DNA from: Rheinheimera sp. 4Y26
GTDB taxonomy: Bacteria > Pseudomonadota > Gammaproteobacteria > Enterobacterales > Alteromonadaceae
Reading direction: 5' to 3'
Length of the DNA: 64,000 bases
NCBI RefSeq assembly: GCF_025245835.1
Contig: NZ_JAOBWS010000004.1
Coordinates: 124,001-188,000 of the forward strand
Shown: piece after piece, positions 34,970 through 43,121 of the stretch
Position numbering within the stretch: position 1 is the stretch's first letter
Layout: every line of letters begins with the position of its first letter
Made by a program: the position numbers and the translations under genes
The notes under the pieces: generated by a model
The model's database searches: none
Told to the model about the DNA's origin: nothing
What the model saw: the letters and a program-made list of their open reading frames with translations, nothing else

Positions 34970-36232
34970 TTACTGGCAGGAACTGCCATAAATTGAGCTG
35001 GCCCACTGCGGATTATCGATAAAGGGGTTGCGGTTTTTCTGTAGCTCGTAAATGCGGTTGTTACGGCGCTGCTCAAAACTGTCTACCGGATCGGCTAAAT
35101 GCCAGGCGAGCAAAACACAAAGTTTCCCCATTTGTGGAGCTGTACTGCCGGTTGGCGCAATATTCGGAATAGATAAATCCGGGGTGCCACTGTCATCACC
35201 GCCCTGATAACGCACGTCCATATAAAACAACATCCTGGCCACGTCACCTTTAACCGCTGCACGAGGCTCAAAGCTGTCGCTGTCGGTTTTATTCAACGGC
35301 GCTTCGGCAACGGCTGTGCCGCCATTATCAAAGTCTTTATTGCCACGGGTAGAATTTAACGACACATCTTCCGGTCTTAAATGATGTAAGTCGGTATGGG
35401 CGTACTGGCTTTCATTCGGGAAACCATGGCTCTTGGCCCAAACGTGCTCGCGGTTCCAGGCATCCAGAGAGCTGCTGGTATTCACTCTGAAAGTTTTTGG
35501 CGTGCTGCGTCCGGCGTACAGCAGAATCACGTTGTTGGTATTGGCCGGATCTTCGTCGGTGTAGCTTATCGCATCCCAGACTTCGCTGTAGCTAAAACGC
35601 ACATGACCACGCAAAATATTATTTAACGCAGTTTTCAGTGCCGGGCCTGTTAAGCCTGTGGTGCCAACATAATAAGTAGGTAAATTAACTGTGGTTGAAT
35701 CGCCGCTGCCGCCGCCGTCACAAGCAGTGCTGAATACACCGGAACCCGGCGTGCCGGCATTGGTTGTCACCTGCCAGTCGGCCGCAGTATTGCTGTCTGG
35801 TACGTTTTTGCGCGCGATTGACTTATCAACCGCATTTAAACCCCAGCCGCTGACTGCATTTTCAAAAGCCACCAAGTCAATTTCGGTGCTGCCCTGGCGC
35901 AGCCGCACATAATCACCACTATTGCCCAGTGACAAAGTCATGCCTGACTGATTGGCAGTTTTTCCGGTCAGCGCCTGCAAGGCACTGCTGTTTTTTGCCA
36001 CCACAAAATAACCACCGGCGCTGATGGTGCCGGTGAGATTAAAACTGCCACCGTTATCGGCCAGGCTATAACCTGTTAAGCTGACCGCAGCGCAGCTGTC
36101 GTTATAAATTTCGATATATTCTTCGGTACTGTCATTGTTCGGTGCATCATAAAGCACTTCCGACAACAGCAATTTAGCCTGTACTGGTTGCAAAATAAGG
36201 CAGCAACAAGCCGCCAGAATAAGACGTTTCAT
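34970..36232 (-). CDS. Secreted endonuclease I with N-terminal lamin-tail domain
   Basis: This 420-residue protein has a signal peptide (MKRLILAACCCLILQPVQA). A lamin-tail (LTD) domain follows (about 20-135: LLLSEVLYDAPNNDSTEEYIEIYN, GYSLADNGGSF). A Gly/Ser-rich linker (DGGGSGDS) leads to an endonuclease I domain (about 185-410). The nuclease motifs are WNREHVWAKSHGF, DLHHLRPED and RGNKDFDNGG; the first His/Asn and the metal Asn match the EndA/NucM beta-beta-alpha-metal pattern. It probably degrades extracellular DNA for nutrients or biofilm turnover. It has a GGGGAA ribosome-binding site and is a single gene. Several Cys residues in the C-terminal domain fit a secreted disulfide-bonded enzyme. 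Confidence 0.93.
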   Translation of the reverse strand: MKRLILAACCCLILQPVQAKLLLSEVLYDAPNNDSTEEYIEIYNDSCAAVSLTGYSLADNGGSFNLTGTISAGGYFVVAKNSSALQALTGKTANQSGMTLSLGNSGDYVRLRQGSTEIDLVAFENAVSGWGLNAVDKSIARKNVPDSNTAADWQVTTNAGTPGSGVFSTACDGGGSGDSTTVNLPTYYVGTTGLTGPALKTALNNILRGHVRFSYSEVWDAISYTDEDPANTNNVILLYAGRSTPKTFRVNTSSSLDAWNREHVWAKSHGFPNESQYAHTDLHHLRPEDVSLNSTRGNKDFDNGGTAVAEAPLNKTDSDSFEPRAAVKGDVARMLFYMDVRYQGGDDSGTPDLSIPNIAPTGSTAPQMGKLCVLLAWHLADPVDSFEQRRNNRIYELQKNRNPFIDNPQWASSIYGSSCQ

Positions 36233-36562
36233 CAGTTCCCCACTTTATACTTATCTATTTATGTTGTTTCGTTAGCTGCAAAGAGCCAAGTTAGTTTGTC
36301 GATGCACCAGGCAACCCGTTCAGGCTTATCAAAAACGCGTAAAAACAAGTTTTTTGCATCAACAAGCATGATGGTTTTGGTATTGCGCCGGTGATTGACT
36401 GTCGTGAACTTTCAACACTTTGCTGTTAAAAAGCACGACAGCGCCACAGCATAAAGCAGGAATATGACAATTACCTTATTTAAAGTTAACTTATTAACAA
36501 ATGTCTGACAGTTAGAAACTGCTGTCTCAATCATGGGGTTGAGCCACGGCAGGTAAAACTTC
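36233..36562. other. Intergenic region between the endonuclease and DMT permease genes
   Basis: 330 bases, AT-rich between about 36460 and 36520. It must hold the promoter of the endonuclease gene, but no convincing -35/-10 pair was found. No terminator with a T tract was seen for the upstream DMT permease gene. Nothing else recognised. Confidence 0.4.
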
Positions 36563-37435
36563 TCAGGCCCACATCACCAGAATGGCCGCCACTACTATTA
36601 ACCCAAGCCCGAGATAATGCTGCTGTTTTAGCTTTTCCTTAAAGAAGAATGCAGAAATCATTAAGGTAAACAACACTTCTACCTGACCCAGAGTTTTTAC
36701 CAGCGGTACTATTTCCAGGCTCATAGCAGTAAACCAGCCTAAAGAGCCAATACAGCTGCTGACACTGGTCAGTAAAGTCAGCCTTGGTTTTGCCCATAAG
36801 GCACTAAGGGTTTTAGCGTCACGCAGCGCCAGATAAAAAAGCAATAACAGCGTTTGTAAACTAATCACAAACAGTAGTACCCAGGCCGCACCATAAGGAA
36901 ATGGCAAGCCAAGGGCTAAACTGGCCTCCCGTACCCAGAGCGACGTGAGCGCAAAGGCTAAGCCGGAAGCGCCGCCTATCAGCACTGTCGGCCAACTGAT
37001 GGTGTTGATGCTGGTTAAACCACTTAATAAAAATACTGCAATGCCACCAAGCACAACCCCAAGCCAGCCCAGTGGGGTCAGTGTGCTGGCAAAAAATAAT
37101 ACCCCAAGCACAGCAGCAAAAATGGCTTCACTTTTGGCAAGCCCAACGCCTATGGCGTAATTTTTTTGCTTAAAAAGCACCACCATCAAGGCTGTGGCCA
37201 GAATTTGCATCAAAGACGCGGCCACCACATAAAATACAAAGTTGCCGTGAAATACCGGCATCAGAGCATCGGGCGATTGATACAAACCCCACAGATACAA
37301 AGCCGCTAACGGGCTGGCGTAAATAAAACGCGCCAGCGTTACCCCCAACACATTCACATCCACACTCAGTTGTTTTTGAAAGGCGTTGCGCCAGGCCTGC
37401 ATAAATGCAGCTAATAAAGTAAATAAAATCCACAT
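36563..37435 (-). CDS. EamA/DMT-superfamily permease
   Basis: The protein is 290 residues from the ATG at 37435 (MWILFTLLAAFMQAWRNAFQKQL); an in-frame extension to 37519 is hydrophilic and unlikely. Ten membrane helices in two EamA repeats are visible. Conserved-looking segments are LARFIYASPLAALYLWGL, VGLAKSEAIFAAVLGVLFF and the C-terminal LGQVEVLFTLMISAFFFKEKLKQQHYLG. DMT proteins export or exchange small metabolites; the substrate is unknown. It is unrelated in position to the second EamA gene at 47765. No operon partner. Confidence 0.88.
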   Translation of the reverse strand: MWILFTLLAAFMQAWRNAFQKQLSVDVNVLGVTLARFIYASPLAALYLWGLYQSPDALMPVFHGNFVFYVVAASLMQILATALMVVLFKQKNYAIGVGLAKSEAIFAAVLGVLFFASTLTPLGWLGVVLGGIAVFLLSGLTSINTISWPTVLIGGASGLAFALTSLWVREASLALGLPFPYGAAWVLLFVISLQTLLLLFYLALRDAKTLSALWAKPRLTLLTSVSSCIGSLGWFTAMSLEIVPLVKTLGQVEVLFTLMISAFFFKEKLKQQHYLGLGLIVVAAILVMWA

Positions 37436-37645
37436 CTTATAAGTCTCGTTTCTGTGCTTTGCTGGCCGCGGCTGCGCTGAAGCTTCGGTAGTGGTTAAAT
37501 CAGGAACAGAAAATTGCACTGCCGGATGGCCGGATGGATATGGCCAATGAGGTTAATGTAACGGATTTTATGCTTGCTGTTGCCGGAGATTCTGACAAAA
37601 CAGGTTAAAAACCCAGCAGTTAAACCAGCTGCCCCAGACATTCCG

Positions 37646-37673
37646 TTGCAATCAGGAGGAAAAGTATTATGAT
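37646..37673 (+). promoter_or_regulatory. Sigma-70 promoter of tRNA-Pro
   Basis: TTGCAA (37646-37651) and TATGAT (37668-37673) are separated by 16 bases. The tRNA begins 13 bases after the -10 element. The GC-rich AAGCCCC discriminator after the -10 is typical of stable-RNA promoters under stringent control. Confidence 0.7.
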
Positions 37674-37685
37674 AAGCCCCAACGT

Positions 37686-37762
37686 CGGTACGTAGCGCAG
37701 CTTGGTAGCGCACTGTCATGGGGTGTCAGGGGTCGGAGGTTCAAATCCTCTCGTACCGACCA
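37686..37762 (+). tRNA. tRNA-Pro, anticodon GGG
   Basis: A 77-base tRNA gene with the CCA end encoded. The acceptor stem CGGTACG pairs with CGTACCG. The D arm is GCGCAGC..GGTAGCGC. The anticodon loop is ATGGGGT, with GGG at 37720-37722. The T arm carries GGTTCAAATCC. It closely follows the E. coli proL (GGG) sequence, including a U-U apposition in the anticodon stem. It reads proline CCC/CCU codons. It is on the plus strand while its neighbours are on the minus strand. No T-rich terminator is obvious immediately after it. Confidence 0.97.
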
Positions 37763-37808
37763 TTAATCTCCCGCTGTAAATTCTTGTTTTCTCTCTGATG
37801 TCTTTTCA

Positions 37809-38825
37809 TCAACGACTTTTTAAAAACTGATGGCAATAACGCACTGCCGGATTGCGCAGCAGCATATGGTGACTGATCCAGCGTTGGCCGTCCGCCCATG
37901 CCAAATCGTTGTGATCAGCTGAAGTATAAAACTCAACTGTCTGTACCCTTTTGCACAAAAACTCACGCTGTAATAACAGATACAACAACAGACGGCCCGG
38001 TGAATAAGCCGAAAAGTCTTCATCGTAGGCGGTTTTTAACAAGATCAGCATTTGAGCTGATGCAATACAAAGCTCCATCGCCACCGGTTGATCATTCAGG
38101 CAAAGCTGATAAACACAGGCTTGCTCAGTTTTGGCAAAATTTTGCAACAGCTGAAGATAAAACTGCCCTTGCCTGTTGTTCAGATGCACTGCTGTGCCTA
38201 TTTTTTCTTTCCAGCCTTTAGATTCCAGAGCGCCAAATTGCGTCAGTGCGTGTTCCATCTCGGCTGCTTTGGTGAAACAGTTCAGTGTTAAGTGCAAACC
38301 CACCTGTTGTACCTTATCAAAACGCCGCTGCAGATTTTGTCTGAATTTTTTACTGCGTCGTTGCAGGTAATCAGCAAAACTTCCTGCACTGACGTCGACA
38401 TTAATGGTCAGTGCATGAGGCATTATTGTTGCTTGCAACGGGCTGCTATCAGAGTTTATCGGGCTATAAGCAGGGTCCTGACAGGGCAAATCCAGTCCCA
38501 ATGTAAAACCAGGTAATAATGGCAATAACTGCGCCAAAATGGCAGGGTTTTGCAGCAACAACGGAGTCACCTGTGCCTGTGCCGGTAAAAATAACGACCA
38601 TTTGGTGACCCCCTTGCGCTGCACTAACAGCATGCCGTCAATCACACCGCCACTTTGATGCACACAAAGCCAGACAGCGTCATGGGCAAAATACTGCAGC
38701 ATGGCTTCGATAAATCTGCTGTCGAAATAAGGATGCTGCTGATACAAATCAGTATTGAGCTTGTCCCAGGCGCTTTTAAACAAACCAAGCCCCTGCTTTG
38801 CACAGTAAAGACACCAAGAGTCCAT
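37809..38825 (-). CDS. GNAT-fold acyltransferase, FemAB/CelD-like
   Basis: This 338-residue protein fits the Acetyltransf_6 (BioF2/CelD-like) group of double-GNAT proteins. Evidence is the central YLQRRSKKFRQNLQRRFDKV segment and the C-terminal KTAYDEDFSAYSPGRLLLYLLLQ, a family signature, followed by VQTVEFYTSADHNDLAWADGQRW. Relatives act in exopolysaccharide, cell-wall or lipid modification, often using an aminoacyl-tRNA or acyl-CoA donor. The substrate cannot be assigned. No polysaccharide genes are nearby. There is no signal peptide. The start has AGAGG five bases upstream. It lies alone, convergent with the tRNA-Pro gene. Confidence 0.75.
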   Translation of the reverse strand: MDSWCLYCAKQGLGLFKSAWDKLNTDLYQQHPYFDSRFIEAMLQYFAHDAVWLCVHQSGGVIDGMLLVQRKGVTKWSLFLPAQAQVTPLLLQNPAILAQLLPLLPGFTLGLDLPCQDPAYSPINSDSSPLQATIMPHALTINVDVSAGSFADYLQRRSKKFRQNLQRRFDKVQQVGLHLTLNCFTKAAEMEHALTQFGALESKGWKEKIGTAVHLNNRQGQFYLQLLQNFAKTEQACVYQLCLNDQPVAMELCIASAQMLILLKTAYDEDFSAYSPGRLLLYLLLQREFLCKRVQTVEFYTSADHNDLAWADGQRWISHHMLLRNPAVRYCHQFLKSR

Positions 38826-39005
38826 CCCAACCTCTTTATTACTCTGACAGCAGACGTTATGCCTGAAAAAGGCATAGTATTTTTATATAAAGTAGTAATT
38901 TGGTATTAATCTGTTTATAAACGCAGGCTTTTAATAAAGCCAGCTGCTTTGAACAACACCTTTGGTTGGTAAAGCAAAAAAACGTCCAGTACCGGAGCCA
39001 GTTTG

Positions 39006-39365
39006 ATGTCAAAAAAAGTTTATTGTATCGCTCAGTTTTTACCCAAAGCCGGCCAGGAGCAGGCGCTGTTTCAGGTATTACAAAGCCTTGAAGCCAATAC
39101 ACTCAGAGAAGATGGCTGCCTGCAATACCGCGTGACACGGCAGATCAGCAGCCCCTTTGCCGAAGGTAAAAGTTTTCCGCTGGTGTTTAATGAAATCTGG
39201 GCTGATTTAGCCAGTTTTGAAGCGCATTGCCAGCGCCGCGAAATTCAGACCTTCTTCAGCCGTTATTGCCTGGCTGAAGACGGTCTGGCCGAAGACTGGA
39301 ATGTTTGTATTTATTCTGATGAGCCGGTAGGTTATGACGCGCCGGAGTTCAAGCACAAAGCATAA
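39006..39365 (+). CDS. Antibiotic biosynthesis monooxygenase (ABM)-domain protein
   Basis: The protein is 119 residues from the ATG at 39006, with GGAG eight bases upstream. The ABM pattern is visible: YCIAQFLPKAGQEQALFQVLQSLEANTLREDGCLQYRV, FNEIWADLASFEAHCQ. The family includes YgiN-type quinol monooxygenases and other small ferredoxin-like dimers. Many members act on quinones or as heme-degrading enzymes; no specific substrate is indicated. It is divergent from the acyltransferase gene and convergent with the sbtA-like gene, so it is probably monocistronic. Confidence 0.85.
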   Translation: MSKKVYCIAQFLPKAGQEQALFQVLQSLEANTLREDGCLQYRVTRQISSPFAEGKSFPLVFNEIWADLASFEAHCQRREIQTFFSRYCLAEDGLAEDWNVCIYSDEPVGYDAPEFKHKA

Positions 39366-39399
39366 TGCTGCGTGCTATAAACCAGCGCCTGGCATTATA

Positions 39400-40329
39400 T
39401 TAATAAAACCAGCTCAACCACTGCTGATAAAGCGGAATGCCCACCAGCACGTTCACCGGGAAGGTAACACCAAGGGCTGCCAGCATAGAAAGGCCAATAT
39501 TAGCGCTGGGAATAGCTGCTTTAATGGCTGCAGGCGCGGCAATATAAGAGGCGCTGGCGCATAAAGTGGCCAGTACCAAAGCGCTGCCAAGTGGCAACTG
39601 CAGTGCCAACGCCGCCAGAATGCCGACCCATGCCAGTACAAAAGGCGCTGTGGCGGCAAAAGCCAGCAAACGCCAGTGTTGCAGTGGCAAGGGTGAACAC
39701 ACCCGTGCTGTACAAAGGCCCATTTCCAGTAAAAACATCGCCAGCATGGTTTTAAATCCGCCCAGCAGCACCGGCGACAGAGGCGCCAGTCCCTCCGGAC
39801 CATAAAGCACACCAATCAACACACCGCCGCCTAACAACAACACACCCCGGCTGGTTAACGACTCGCGCAAAATGCCGCCTGCACTGCCCTTGCCGGTTAA
39901 ACGCCGGTGTAACCATAACATCATCACAATGGCCGGCAGCTCAAGCAGCACCAAATAGAGGGTTGTTTCTGCATTGAGCGGTAACTCAGCCTTTTCGGTG
40001 AGCGCCAGCACCACAGCAAAGGTACCGGCACTGACAGAGCCATAATGGGCGGCCACACTGACAGCGTCATCCTGATTGAGCCTGACCAGGCTTCTGAGCA
40101 CCGGATAACACAACAAGGGCAAAATAAAACCCAAAGCGGCAATGGTGAGAAGTTCAGGCACTATCTGCGCCGATAACTGGCCATGTAATGCCAGCCCGCC
40201 TTTGAGGCCAAGCACCAGCATTAATAAAATTGACAGGGTTTCATAAATCGACTGCGGAACTTTTAAATCCGACTTTAATAACCCGGCCACCAGACCCAGG
40301 GCAAAAAATGCGATGACAATATCCGGCAC
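39400..40329 (-). CDS. Sodium-dependent bicarbonate transporter, SbtA family
   Basis: This 309-residue membrane protein has about ten helices in two inverted halves. SbtA-family segments are LGLKGGLALHG, VAAHYGSVSAGTFAVV and LCASASYIAAPAAIKAAIP; the last two mark the Na+/HCO3- site region. In cyanobacteria SbtA imports bicarbonate with Na+ and is gated by the PII-like SbtB. No sbtB gene is adjacent here. The start codon is GTG with GGGAG seven bases upstream. It is divergent from a LysR regulator that probably controls it. In a heterotroph the role is likely supply of bicarbonate for carboxylases; that is inference. Confidence 0.88.
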   Translation of the reverse strand: MPDIVIAFFALGLVAGLLKSDLKVPQSIYETLSILLMLVLGLKGGLALHGQLSAQIVPELLTIAALGFILPLLCYPVLRSLVRLNQDDAVSVAAHYGSVSAGTFAVVLALTEKAELPLNAETTLYLVLLELPAIVMMLWLHRRLTGKGSAGGILRESLTSRGVLLLGGGVLIGVLYGPEGLAPLSPVLLGGFKTMLAMFLLEMGLCTARVCSPLPLQHWRLLAFAATAPFVLAWVGILAALALQLPLGSALVLATLCASASYIAAPAAIKAAIPSANIGLSMLAALGVTFPVNVLVGIPLYQQWLSWFY

Positions 40330-40502
40330 TGTGTACTCCCGTTTTTTATGAGGTTTTAGCCAGTTGCTTTACAACCATTACCAAAGCTCGCTACCTGAGC
40401 TTCGGTGATAACAGTTCGGGTAAAGCCGGCTGTTGAACAAAGCGCACAGGGATGTTTTTACTGTGCTCTGTTGCCGGGTGGCGATTTTGCCTGTGTTTGG
40501 GT

Positions 40503-40521
40503 ATATTGAATAATTAAATAT
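40503..40521. promoter_or_regulatory. Candidate LysR-type operator between sbtA-like and lysR genes
   Basis: ATATTGAATAATTAAATAT is a nearly perfect inverted repeat (8 of 9 arm positions agree closely) in the 219-base divergent region, 28 bases before the LysR start. LysR regulators bind AT-rich interrupted palindromes of this kind. The exact T-N11-A form is not met, so this is tentative. Confidence 0.35.
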
Positions 40522-40548
40522 AAGCGACACACATATAGATAATCATCA

Positions 40549-41517
40549 ATGGATATAAGGCATTTAACTTTTCGTTTGCTGCAGGTGTATGTACAGGTGG
40601 TACGCCTTGGGTCGGTTTCTGCTGCCGCACGCGCCTTGCATCTGACCCAACCCACAGTGTCCTTGCAACTGAAAAAACTCAGCGAAGAAATTGGTGCCCC
40701 TTTGTTCGAACTTCGCCAGCAACAGCTGCAGCCTACTCATGTGGGCCAACAGTTATATCAGGCCGCCTGCGATGTGCTGGGCCGTTTTGACGACTTTTCA
40801 CTTAGCCTGACCGAAGCCGAACAAGGCACCAGTGGACATTTAAGTTTAGGTATAGTCACCACGGCCAGTTATGTGATGCCACAAATTCTGGGTGGTTTTT
40901 ATCGTCAGTTTCCCAATATTAAAGTGACGCTGAATGTGGCGAACCGCGCCCAGATGTTAGCCAGGTTTGAACAACAACTGGATGATTTATATGTGTTTAG
41001 CCACCCACCTATCGGCCACACTGTGCAGGCAGCGCGCATTTTAAAAAACCCGTTAAGCCTGATAGCACCGGGCAGCCATCCGCTTTGCAACACAACCACG
41101 GCCCTGACAATCAACCAGCTGCGCCAGTACCGTTTTTTACTGCGCGAGCCTGGCTCTGCCACCCGGCTGATGTTTGAGTCCTGGCTGAGCAGTCAGGGCA
41201 TCGAGCTTGGGGACACCATGCAAATTGAAAACAATGAAGCAATCCGGCTTGGTGTTGCCGCTGGTTTAGGCCTTGCCGTGGTATCGGCGCATAGTTTGCC
41301 GCGCCATCACAACGACAATATTAAAGTGCTTGAAGTGGCTGGATTTCCGCTTGACGGTCACTGGTATCTTGTAAGGCGTAAAGACAGGCGGCTGCCGCAA
41401 ACCGGTGAGCAGTTGGTGCGTTATATCAGCCGGCATCTTGGCGACTGTGTCGAGTCCAGATGGATTGTCAGTGGTATTGAACAGCTGGGAACCGCCCTTG
41501 GCGCGCATCCGGTATGA
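40549..41517 (+). CDS. LysR-family transcriptional regulator, CbbR/CmpR-like
   Basis: This 322-residue protein has an N-terminal winged helix-turn-helix (about 5-65: LLQVYVQVVRLGSVSAAARALHLTQPTVSLQLKKL). An effector-binding domain follows (about 92-300: LSLGIVTTASYVMPQILGGFYRQFPNIKVTL). The length, the YV.P..L..F...P.I pattern and the divergent SbtA gene suggest the CbbR/CmpR branch, which senses carbon status through metabolites such as 2-phosphoglycolate or NADPH. No ribosome-binding site is visible upstream of the ATG. It most likely activates the bicarbonate transporter gene and represses itself, as is usual for the family. Confidence 0.9.
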   Translation: MDIRHLTFRLLQVYVQVVRLGSVSAAARALHLTQPTVSLQLKKLSEEIGAPLFELRQQQLQPTHVGQQLYQAACDVLGRFDDFSLSLTEAEQGTSGHLSLGIVTTASYVMPQILGGFYRQFPNIKVTLNVANRAQMLARFEQQLDDLYVFSHPPIGHTVQAARILKNPLSLIAPGSHPLCNTTTALTINQLRQYRFLLREPGSATRLMFESWLSSQGIELGDTMQIENNEAIRLGVAAGLGLAVVSAHSLPRHHNDNIKVLEVAGFPLDGHWYLVRRKDRRLPQTGEQLVRYISRHLGDCVESRWIVSGIEQLGTALGAHPV

Positions 41518-41892
41518 ATTGATGCGCAACGCCGGCTCGGGGCAGACGGTGCCTAAAGCCCTGCCAAACATTGAATGTTAGGTCCTTCACACAGCATCTG
41601 GAGCTTACAACACTGTTAGCTGACAGAAGCTTATAAAAACCAGATGGCGTCAGGTTGACGAATGCCGGACTCAGAGCGAGCGCAGCGTAGATTCAGAGGT
41701 GACTCAACCATGCCTTTAATACATCCGGCGCAGCCCGATATTGTTTTTGTTTTTTCTCTGGCAGAATGCCGTGTTGATTGGCTGCTTTGCTGTCTGACGA
41801 GGTTCCAGATCTGCAGACGCTCAGACACGCAGCCGCAACAGATTTATATGACCCCCACTTTGACCTTGCATAATACCGGCACAGGAACAGTT
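41518..41892 (+). other. Long leader region before the threonine aldolase gene
   Basis: 375 bases between lysR and ltaE. The ltaE frame happens to be open back to 41662, but that stretch is Cys/Gln/Arg-rich and unlike aldolase N termini. No glycine riboswitch core or terminator was recognised. A promoter could lie in the T-rich tract near 41740-41760, without clear elements. Confidence 0.4.
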
Positions 41893-42984
41893 ATGATTGA
41901 TTTACGCAGCGATACCGTCACCCGTCCAACTGCGCTGATGCGCGAACTGATGGCCAAAGCAGAAGTGGGTGATGATGTCTTTGGCGACGATCCCAGTGTC
42001 AACCAGCTGCAGGCTTACGCTGCCGAATTACTGGGCTTTGAAGCAGCGTTATTTGCCCCCAGCGGCACCATGACCAACTTAATAGCACTGATGAGTCACT
42101 GTCAGCGCGGTGATGAAGCCATAGTTGGCCAGAACTGGCACACCTATAAATGGGAAGGCGGTGGCATGGCGGTGCTTGGCTCTATTCAGCCACAACCTCT
42201 GCCCCATCAAGCGGACGGTTCTATTGCTCTGACTGATATTGCCGGCGCTATTAAACCGGACGATCCACATTTTGCCCGTACCAGACTGATAGTGGTGGAA
42301 AACACCACGGGCGGTCAGGTGTTGTCGCTCGATTATATGCAGCAGGTGCAACAGCTTGCGAAGCAACAGGGCCTTGCCTGTCATATAGACGGTGCCCGTA
42401 TTTTTAATGCCGCCACAGCCCTTGCTGCCAAAGACGGTTCGGATCTTTACCAGAAAGCACGGCAGCTGGTGGCGGGTTATGATTCGGTGTCGGTCTGTTT
42501 ATCCAAAGGTTTGGGAGCACCCGTTGGTTCTTTGTTGTTAGGCAGTGCTGAATTTATCAAAAGAGCAATTCGGGTACGTAAAATGCTGGGCGGCGGTATG
42601 CGCCAGGCCGGCATTCTGGCAGCCGCCGGTTTATATGCATTGCAGCATCAGGTGCGGCGTCTGACTGATGATCACTATCATGCAGCTATATTGCAGCAAG
42701 GTTTGGCGGCGCAGGCCGCGCACTTCGGTCTGACGCAGCTGTTTGTGCCAGCACCAGTGCAAAGCAATATTCTGTTTTGTGATTTGGCAGCCGATTTTGC
42801 TGCCTTTTATCAGCAGCAGCTGCAGCAACAAGGTATTCTTTGCACCGGCGGCAGTTATCAGGCAGCTCAGGGGCCAAGAGTAAGGCTTCGGTTTGTCACC
42901 CATCTGGATATCAACCGGCAACAGATTGAGCAGGTGCTGGCAGTAAGTGAGCAAGCGATGCAGCTTTGGTGTTTAAAGCAATAA
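41893..42984 (+). CDS. ltaE: Low-specificity L-threonine aldolase (PLP)
   Basis: The protein is 363 residues from the ATG at 41893, with AGGAA nearby; E. coli LtaE has 333. The N terminus [37 protein letters not shown] is a family hallmark. [13 protein letters not shown] binds the cofactor phosphate. [12 protein letters not shown] holds the Asp that contacts the PLP ring. [17 protein letters not shown] holds the PLP lysine. The enzyme splits L-threonine or L-allo-threonine to glycine and acetaldehyde. It is followed by an ABC exporter gene 137 bases on; no clear terminator lies between them. Confidence 0.95.
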   Translation: MIDLRSDTVTRPTALMRELMAKAEVGDDVFGDDPSVNQLQAYAAELLGFEAALFAPSGTMTNLIALMSHCQRGDEAIVGQNWHTYKWEGGGMAVLGSIQPQPLPHQADGSIALTDIAGAIKPDDPHFARTRLIVVENTTGGQVLSLDYMQQVQQLAKQQGLACHIDGARIFNAATALAAKDGSDLYQKARQLVAGYDSVSVCLSKGLGAPVGSLLLGSAEFIKRAIRVRKMLGGGMRQAGILAAAGLYALQHQVRRLTDDHYHAAILQQGLAAQAAHFGLTQLFVPAPVQSNILFCDLAADFAAFYQQQLQQQGILCTGGSYQAAQGPRVRLRFVTHLDINRQQIEQVLAVSEQAMQLWCLKQ

Positions 42985-43121
42985 GTCATTGGGAAACAAT
43001 CTGTTTCCGCTTCTGCTGCTGAGTTTGTTGTGATCTTTTGTTAGGGTCTTGTGGCTCCTCTGAACGGCCTGGCTTTTTATCGACCTTGCCGCTGTAACAG
43101 CTTTTGTGAATTAAGGTATTT

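Noticed and set aside
37686-37762. tRNA-Pro as an integration site for a mobile element
   Set aside because: No integrase gene and no repeat of the tRNA 3' end were seen nearby. The following genes look chromosomal.
41662-41892. In-frame N-terminal extension of the threonine aldolase by 77 codons
   Set aside because: The known LtaE N terminus ([10 protein letters not shown]) starts at 41893 with a ribosome-binding site. The extension has no family similarity.
41518-41892. Glycine riboswitch before threonine aldolase
   Set aside because: The tandem aptamer core sequences and linker expected for that class were not found by eye.
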